Origin: Brachypterus glaber
Lineage: Eukaryota; Arthropoda; Insecta; Coleoptera; Kateretidae
NCBI GenBank assembly: GCA_958510825.1
Contig: OY294045.1
Span: forward strand, 8,235,916 to 8,299,915
Direction of reading: 5' to 3'
Length of the DNA: 64,000 nucleotides
The notes under the pieces are model-generated. The model was not told where the DNA came from and did no database searches. It saw only the letters and a program-made list of their open reading frames with translations. Of this stretch, positions 57,251-64,000 are shown in pieces. Position 1 is the first letter of the stretch; each line of letters starts with the position of its first letter. The position numbers and the translations under genes were made by a program.

Positions 57251-57574
57251 GGGGAATAGGGCTTTGAATCTGACTAAAATTGTTATCTAATTTGCTGTGA
57301 CGTTTCGACGATGGATTTTCGTCGTTTTCGAACAGAGAATTAAACCCTGAACCTCGGTTCAGTTGCTGCGTATAGTAAAGTACACTGTCTTGATTTTATT
57401 TTTTAACTGTTATTTATTTGTTTAAATAATGATTTGTTTATGTGAGTGTTTACTGTTAGTGACAATGACTAATCTTTGGCTTTAATTCTATGTTCGAAAA
57501 CGACGAAAATCCATCGTCGAAACGTCACAGCAAATTAGATAACAATTTTAGTTAGATCCAAAGCCCTATTCCCC
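57251..57574. mobile_element. Foldback MITE, 324 bp, GGGGAATAGGGCTTTG ends
   Basis: The ends pair exactly over GGGGAATAGGGCTTTG, then ATTGTTATCTAATTTGCTGT and GACGTTTCGACGATGGATTT pair with their complements. Arms of about 85 bp flank a loop of about 140 bp. It lies inside copy 2 of the direct repeat, so it inserted after that repeat was duplicated. Confidence 0.8.
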
Positions 57575-57913
57575 AAAAATCAAAAAGCTTAATATACAAA
57601 TCGGGCAAAAACTTTCAATTTAAAATAAAGCTGGTAATTGTCTTATTATCTATATGTATTGGATAAATGATTTTGTGCTGAATGAGAACGAAGATATGAT
57701 ACAAAAAGCAGTCTGCTTCTAAATAAAACCAAAGTGCTGTCACTAAAAAACTGTGGATAAATAATGATTGCGGGCCTAATATGTTTTCAAACTCAAGTGC
57801 ATTTGAAATATTTCCTTTGTTAGGTTATGATGATCTATTAATATCGTTGTAAGCATATTGATGATGTTACGGTGCACTTGTGAACCTATTATTGGATCAT
57901 AAAGGGGAATGCC
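57575..57913. other. Residual repeat and AT-rich spacer
   Basis: Contains the displaced end of the direct repeat and 250 bases without recognised features; the 62-codon minus frame at 57776 overlaps the next element. Confidence 0.35.
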
Positions 57914-58440
57914 TAAAAGCCACTTTACACGGAGCAATTTGTGCGCAAGTTTGATGCTATGCAAGTTTGTTGCATGAATGATTCAGTCACTGCGCATGCC
58001 TTCAGGCAAGTTTGAGGCCATTTTCGTGCCATCAAATTATTTAGAACATGTTCTATTTTTCGGCGATTTTCACGCAAGTTTTATGGTTATTTTCGTGGTA
58101 CCAACCTGGAAAAAAGTTACCAAATCGATTTCATTTTACTAATATAGTAGCAACTGCACATGTTAATATTTATTATTATTAATAATAGGTCGGTCTGTCT
58201 AACTACCAAATTTCCTTAAAAAAGTAAATGCTAGGTTATGTTTTTGTCTACAAATGCAGAGACACTTTAAAATTGTCTGGTTGGCAGCACTGTTTACCTT
58301 GCAATATATAGCACCAAACTTGCGTACAACTTGCTCCGTGAAAAGACAAATCAATGTCCAATTGTCCTCATGCATATCTAGCAGCAAACTTGCATACTAT
58401 CAAACTTGCGTACAAATAGCACCGTGTAAAGTGGTCTTTA
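57914..58440. mobile_element. Foldback MITE, about 527 bp, CCACTTTACACGG ends
   Basis: TAAAAGCCACTTTACACGG on the left pairs with CCGTGTAAAGTGGTCTTTA on the right. The arms continue through GCGCAAGTTTGATGCTATGC against TACTATCAAACTTGCGTAC. Short repeats of GCAAGTTTG run through both arms. The frames at 58199 and 58254 are opposed readings of the right arm. Confidence 0.75.
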
Positions 58441-60103
58441 AACAGCGAATAACAAGCCCTGAAGATTGTATTTGGCTCGCTAGTCCAGTCAAATGACGAG
58501 GAATTCCTATGTTGAAATTGCAAAAAATGCACACGGGCTGATATTTTAAAGACGATAATGGACTGTTAGTTTTTCCACAGATTATTTACGTAAGGGGTGT
58601 CCTCCAACTTGTATTTTAGGGCAAAGTGCAATTATCTCGGTAAATATATATCTTACAATAAAAGAGCACATTACCAATTTTATTAGGATGAAAATTTTCA
58701 AAAATTTTTGTTCGGGTATTTTTTTTATTATATAACTTATAATTTGAAACACCTAAGTAATATAACCCAAATAATTTTTTGGTATATATTTTATATGATT
58801 AGGGGTCACAATGGACTTTTTGGGCACTGGGGGATAAGCAGGAGATTTTTTTTAATAAAAAAGGGGGTAAGGGGGTAAAAATAGGGTAAAACGCCTATTT
58901 TTAGCGTTTTTTGTTTCTAATTAAGGCAATTATTATTGTATTTGGTTAATTTAGCACTTATATAAAAGATAATTTTAAATTGGTCAAAAAATGTTATAAA
59001 CAACGTTTTCCTAAAACGCATTGTTTTCGAGATATTGGCGTTTAAAGCAGTAAAAGGTTTTTTTAGCATATCTCACATATTTATAACCCTATTTCAAAAA
59101 ATTATATTTTAAATAAAAGCTCTTTTTAAGCCCTATAAAAAATGTTATATACAGTTTTTTGCTAGAATATAATGTTTTAAAGATACAGAATTTAAAATCA
59201 AACAAAACACCTAGTTCGAAATTTGCAAACTAGATGGCTCTAGTGTACAATAGTGCCGATGTTTTGACAGGATGCTTGCAACGTTTCATCTAGTTTGTTT
59301 TTCTATTAACAATCCTACCAACACAAAGAAAACAATGACCATGTAAAGTATAAATGATCACAGAAAGAACCATTTTACACTTGTTTTGTGTATATATTTG
59401 GACTAAGTGCACATCGTGGCACATAACATTCCATAGAATACAGGTACAGAGTACATTATTTAAAGTGAGTTACTATTTATTCATGAAAAAGAGCAATGCG
59501 CTTGTGAAGAGATGTCTACACCAGAGTGTGACCATATAAGCCATTCTGGTCTAAATTTAGGCACGCTTTAGCCACTGGGAATAGTGGAAATATTACCGAA
59601 TAGCGGGCTGGCAGCAATTCATAAAAGATTTGGGTTATTTCCAGCACTATGTATAAATGTACCGTGACGTATTCTAGTGTGCATTCTTTGGTTACCGCCC
59701 GCACCGATACATGTACTTTTTAAGTAATATCTATATTGTTTACAAATAAACGAGTGTCGTTCTATTTTTAGCATGGGTCGTTAATGAGTTTTTAAAAATT
59801 AACGACTTGCTAGCAGTGTCTGCTTTGTTTCATTGACTGAGAAAATATATACAGTGTGATATGCTTTTTATAGGTACATTTAGATCGGTCAAGGGAGGTT
59901 GAGGATAGGGAAGTAAATCAATAATACGTTATTACCATGTTAAAATAAAATGATAGATTGGTTTAATCTTAATAATTTATTTCCTAATAATAAATATGTA
60001 TAAGAAAAATAATGCCGAATTTTTATTAAAAAAATACAATAGATTTAACATAATAATAACATCATTGTCCGCTAGATGGTAAAAATAAATAAGGTAGGCA
60101 GGT
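58441..60103. other. Intergenic or intronic stretch, repeat fragment only
   Basis: About 58530-58740 is a diverged copy of the dispersed repeat at 13775 (CACGGGCTGATATTTTAAAG). The remainder is unrecognised. The 61- and 62-codon opposed frames at 59354 and 59516 have no coding support. No exon completing the lectin domain was found. Confidence 0.4.
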
Positions 60104-60126
60104 TTTATTACTAGATAGGATTTATT
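60104..60126 (-). promoter_or_regulatory. Candidate polyadenylation signals of the actin gene
   Basis: TTTATT at 60104-60109 and 60121-60126 read AATAAA on the minus strand, about 200-220 bases after the actin stop codon. Either would give a short 3' untranslated region. Confidence 0.5.
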
Positions 60127-60325
60127 CTCCTGCCCAGTGATAAATAATAATTACAATTAAGTATAATAACAAATAAATAAATATAATCAAAAGGTGTTAA
60201 TTTGATGGTAAAAGTCTGTCTGGCAGTACAACCACGGTCGCTTAAATTGTAGAACTGTAGAGTCGATGTACAGTTGCATAACAACATGGTAGGTGATAGT
60301 GTAGTACAAAATGCAATTAAATAGC

Positions 60326-61474
<1,149 letters not shown>

Positions 61475-61522
61475 TCACTGCTCACTAGACAGAAAATTAC
61501 ACAGCTAAAAAGCTAGGATGCG

Positions 61523-61527
61523 ACTGA
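61523..61527 (-). promoter_or_regulatory. Initiator of the actin gene
   Basis: ACTGA on the plus strand reads TCAGT, the arthropod initiator. Its A (61525) lies 32 bases downstream of the first T of the TATA box and would give a 5' untranslated region of 69 bases with no need for an intron. Confidence 0.65.
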
Positions 61528-61550
61528 TTCTTCAAAATGCTTACTCTTAG

Positions 61551-61557
61551 TTTTATA
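61551..61557 (-). promoter_or_regulatory. TATA box of the actin gene
   Basis: TATAAAA on the minus strand, 95 bases upstream of the ATG and at the normal distance from the TCAGT initiator. Strong TATA boxes are usual in highly expressed tissue-specific actin genes. Confidence 0.75.
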
Positions 61558-63405
61558 GGGTCTGCGACCAGTGGCGCCGTCGTACGCTCAATTTTTTTTC
61601 TACGTACTATCATATCTCAACATTTTTGTTTGTCATTGATTTTTTTATGTGGGTATCATTTTTGCAGGACTTTGTAGTTTTTGAATTTATTAACACCTAA
61701 AAAAATAGAGTTAATTAGAACATTAAAAATTATTATCATTCCAGAAATTAAATTTAGTAGGTAATAAATTAAATAATAATAAATTATTTTAAGCATAATA
61801 CAGATCTATAATTTTATTATTAATTAAAAATTGCACATCAACTATAATAAAATAAAAATAAAATAAATAATTACCATATTTCCAGTCGTTTTAAAATTAG
61901 CACCAAGCATTAAATTGTTAGCCTAGGTTAGTAAACAGAAAATTTCAGACCAGCGATGAATAATTTCTTAAATATTAATTATAAAGTTAAATAAATTCAT
62001 TTGGTTGATAATTTTTTTATTTTTATTAGATAATACTGGACCCCAAGAAAAAAAAAATAAAAAATATTACTTAAACTAGACATATCATTCCATATAAATA
62101 TTGACCTACTTAATCCAAAACTTATGTCCATATTCTCACCTCGATTTTTTTTTCGTGACAAAGAGTAAACATGCCAAAATATGGGTAGTTATACCATCAA
62201 AATTTCTGGGTTAAATTTGTAGCTACAGCTGTCAGTTGCAGATAAATAAATGATATATATATTTTTTTTAAAATGTCTTTAAATATAGGCCAATATCTTG
62301 GATCATTTTGGAGTTACGATTTTTTTAATAAAGGTAATAAAATATTTTTTTAAAATTATTTAAAGGCCCTAGGGGCTGGCCCATAAATATTAGACCTTTC
62401 ATATGCTATGCTGTTTACATTAGACTATAAGTGTGGCAAATTTCAGGACAAAACATAATAAAATGAAAAAATTAATGTAAAGACCAAGAGAGACCCAAAA
62501 AAAAAATGGCACAGATATAGAACTAGATTAGCTGATTCAAATGAAATAGGACAGTGGTCTAAAACTTAAAGGTCGGCCGCTAGAGCACTAAGAAAATTGC
62601 GAAATATTGCAAATTGAGCCTTTTTACCCCAATGTAGCAAAACAATTCGACGTGATAGGAAAATATGGACAATATTTTCGAATTTAGCAGGTTGACGTTT
62701 ATTAGGAATGATTACTTTTTTTGTGGTTTAGTGTTACTAATTTTTATGAAATGAATTTCTAATTATTTATTAATTTATAATTAAAAATAAATTCACGCAT
62801 TAAAAGAACATAAAGTAATTACTTTTAACAAATATGAAAACATTTAATAAAATAATGTTTATTTATATATGTTTTCAAATTATTAATGGCACATTTATTG
62901 AGTTTAATAATTTTAGTTATTACTAATATTAATTAATACTAATAACTTGTTAGTCAATAAATAATTATCAGTAAAATTACATACAGAACATTCTGTTATT
63001 ACAATTTTATTGTTCAAAAATAAACTTTAAACCAAAAATAAACAGTATGCAAAACATAATTAATATATTCTATTAATTAATTTATTGTTATTTTTATTAA
63101 AATATTGCTGAATAATTGAGTCGTTGCATTCCAAAACTCGCCTTATCTACTTTAAATAATTAGAGGTCTCTACACTATTATGTTATTTTACTAATTTAAA
63201 TCCTGTTAAATAGATGTATGTAAAATGCTTTTTTTATATCAATTTAGTTTTTTTTTGATTATTTGTTTTTTTTTGTAAAGTTGCACTATAATGAAAAGTA
63301 TTATTTTGTTAGCAGCATCATTTTTAATTTCATAACAAAAATTATTTATTTTATTATTTTTTTTAAAACTATATCCCTTCAGTTAGAATCGTAGCCTACG
63401 CCTAT
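61558..63405. promoter_or_regulatory. 5' flank of the actin gene, AT-rich
   Basis: Some 1.85 kb of AT-rich DNA upstream of the actin promoter. It holds an E-box (CAGCTG at 62226-62231) and, 48 bases further away, TTAAATATAG at 62279-62288, which fits the MEF2 consensus YTAWWWWTAR. Both motifs are expected by chance in such sequence, so a muscle enhancer is only a possibility. No other gene is seen. Confidence 0.35.
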
Positions 63406-63665
63406 GTGTTAAGTGGTTGCCTGAACTACATCGTAGCATCCTTGTATGGCTTGCCTAAGTCGTCGACGCAGACGCATAGCGTCGACCAAATAAGACGTCT
63501 CCGTGCTTTTAGTGGGAGGCGCCGACCTATGCCGTCGCCAAGGTGTACCGGCTTTTTCGAAAATAGTATTGCCAAAAACGAAAAATGCATGCATCTCCCG
63601 AAACGACGAATGCTCGGCTATTACAGACGTTTGTTTTTGACAGTTTCTAATTTCGTATTTTTGAA
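63406..63665. other. Unexplained GC-rich segment, about 260 bp
   Basis: A sharp rise in GC content with many CG dinucleotides, such as GTCGTCGACGCAGACGCATA and GCGTCGACC. Opposed frames of 90 and 61 codons run through it without recognisable protein content. It may be the end of a transposable element or a fragment of an exon of an unrelated gene. Short inverted GTCGACGC/GCGTCGAC words lie near 63457-63488. Confidence 0.45.
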
Positions 63666-64000
63666 AGTATTTTCATGAAAAAGTTTGCAAACTGTATGTC
63701 GGAAAAGAGTCTGTGCAAAAATTTGTAAAATTGTGAAAAAATTTAATATGGTTTATTTAAAGGTATTATTTTTGTTTAAATAATAATTTTAACAAATCGC
63801 TATTTTTTTTAACTAAAAACGCTATAGATAATTATTTAAAAAAAAATCAAAATATGTTATTAATTAAAATATATATTATGTTTTGATGCTTTACTTTTTA
63901 GGTTAGTTTTTATTTATTTCTAATTTATTTAATTTTATTCCACCTTTGGCGCAAAAAAAATAGCCTATAAGACACTATAGTGTCTTATAGACTATATATA
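63666..64000. other. AT-rich end of the window with a perfect palindrome
   Basis: AT-rich; at 63965-63990 a 26-base perfect palindrome (half-site CTATAAGACACTA) sits at the right edge. It may be the tip of an inverted-repeat element whose rest is outside. Confidence 0.45.

Noticed and set aside
63406..63678. 90-codon frame and its 61-codon opposite in the GC-rich segment
   Set aside because: Both strands are open because CpG-rich DNA has few stops; neither product has recognisable motifs, so only the segment itself is reported.

Overview
The window is animal nuclear DNA, most likely from an insect. The evidence is an intronless actin gene with insect muscle-type residues, an arthropod-style TATA plus TCAGT core promoter, long AT-rich introns, and decayed LINE, SINE and PIF/Harbinger copies. 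A beetle would fit, but the sequence alone does not prove the order. There are no prokaryotic features.

One gene dominates. Six plus-strand exons (3229-3442, 10153-10220, 11566-12054, 24211-24462, 28116-28287, 51072-51172) join in a single open frame of 432 codons, with consistent GT-AG sites and matching phases. They encode an extracellular protein with two CUB-like domains followed by the first two-thirds of a C-type lectin-like domain (CTLD). Both ends lie outside the window. The introns are 6.7, 1.3, 12.2, 3.7 and 22.8 kb, and the last holds a 200-N assembly gap. Around 20588-20649 lies a decayed copy of the fourth exon that still reads in frame to a stop.

Two intact single-exon genes lie on the minus strand. 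One (5163-6236) encodes an unrecognised lysine-rich protein of 357 residues and sits inside the first intron of the CUB/CTLD gene. The other (60326-61456) encodes a complete 376-residue muscle-type actin, with a TATA box and initiator about 70 bases upstream of its ATG. If the lectin domain is completed downstream of the window, the actin gene also lies inside an intron of the CUB/CTLD gene.

The rest is mostly repeats, dominated by inverted-repeat (foldback) elements of many families. The clearest are: a 2.0-kb foldback with 0.8-kb arms carrying transposase fragments (8075-10083, with a 4-bp duplication GGAC); an internally deleted PIF/Harbinger element with TAA duplications and the first parts of both its proteins (21838-22712); a 584-bp unit repeated three times (30009-31750); a 1.54-kb palindrome-bearing unit repeated three times (32503-37070); a composite repeat seen in two long copies (15335-16270, 45140-46065); an (AAGT)n array (32013-32206); a 593-bp tandem duplication ending inside a tRNA-derived SINE (54355-55751); and several short MITE-like hairpins. 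All inverted repeats, periods and identities were judged by eye, so coordinates of repeat edges are approximate to a few bases.
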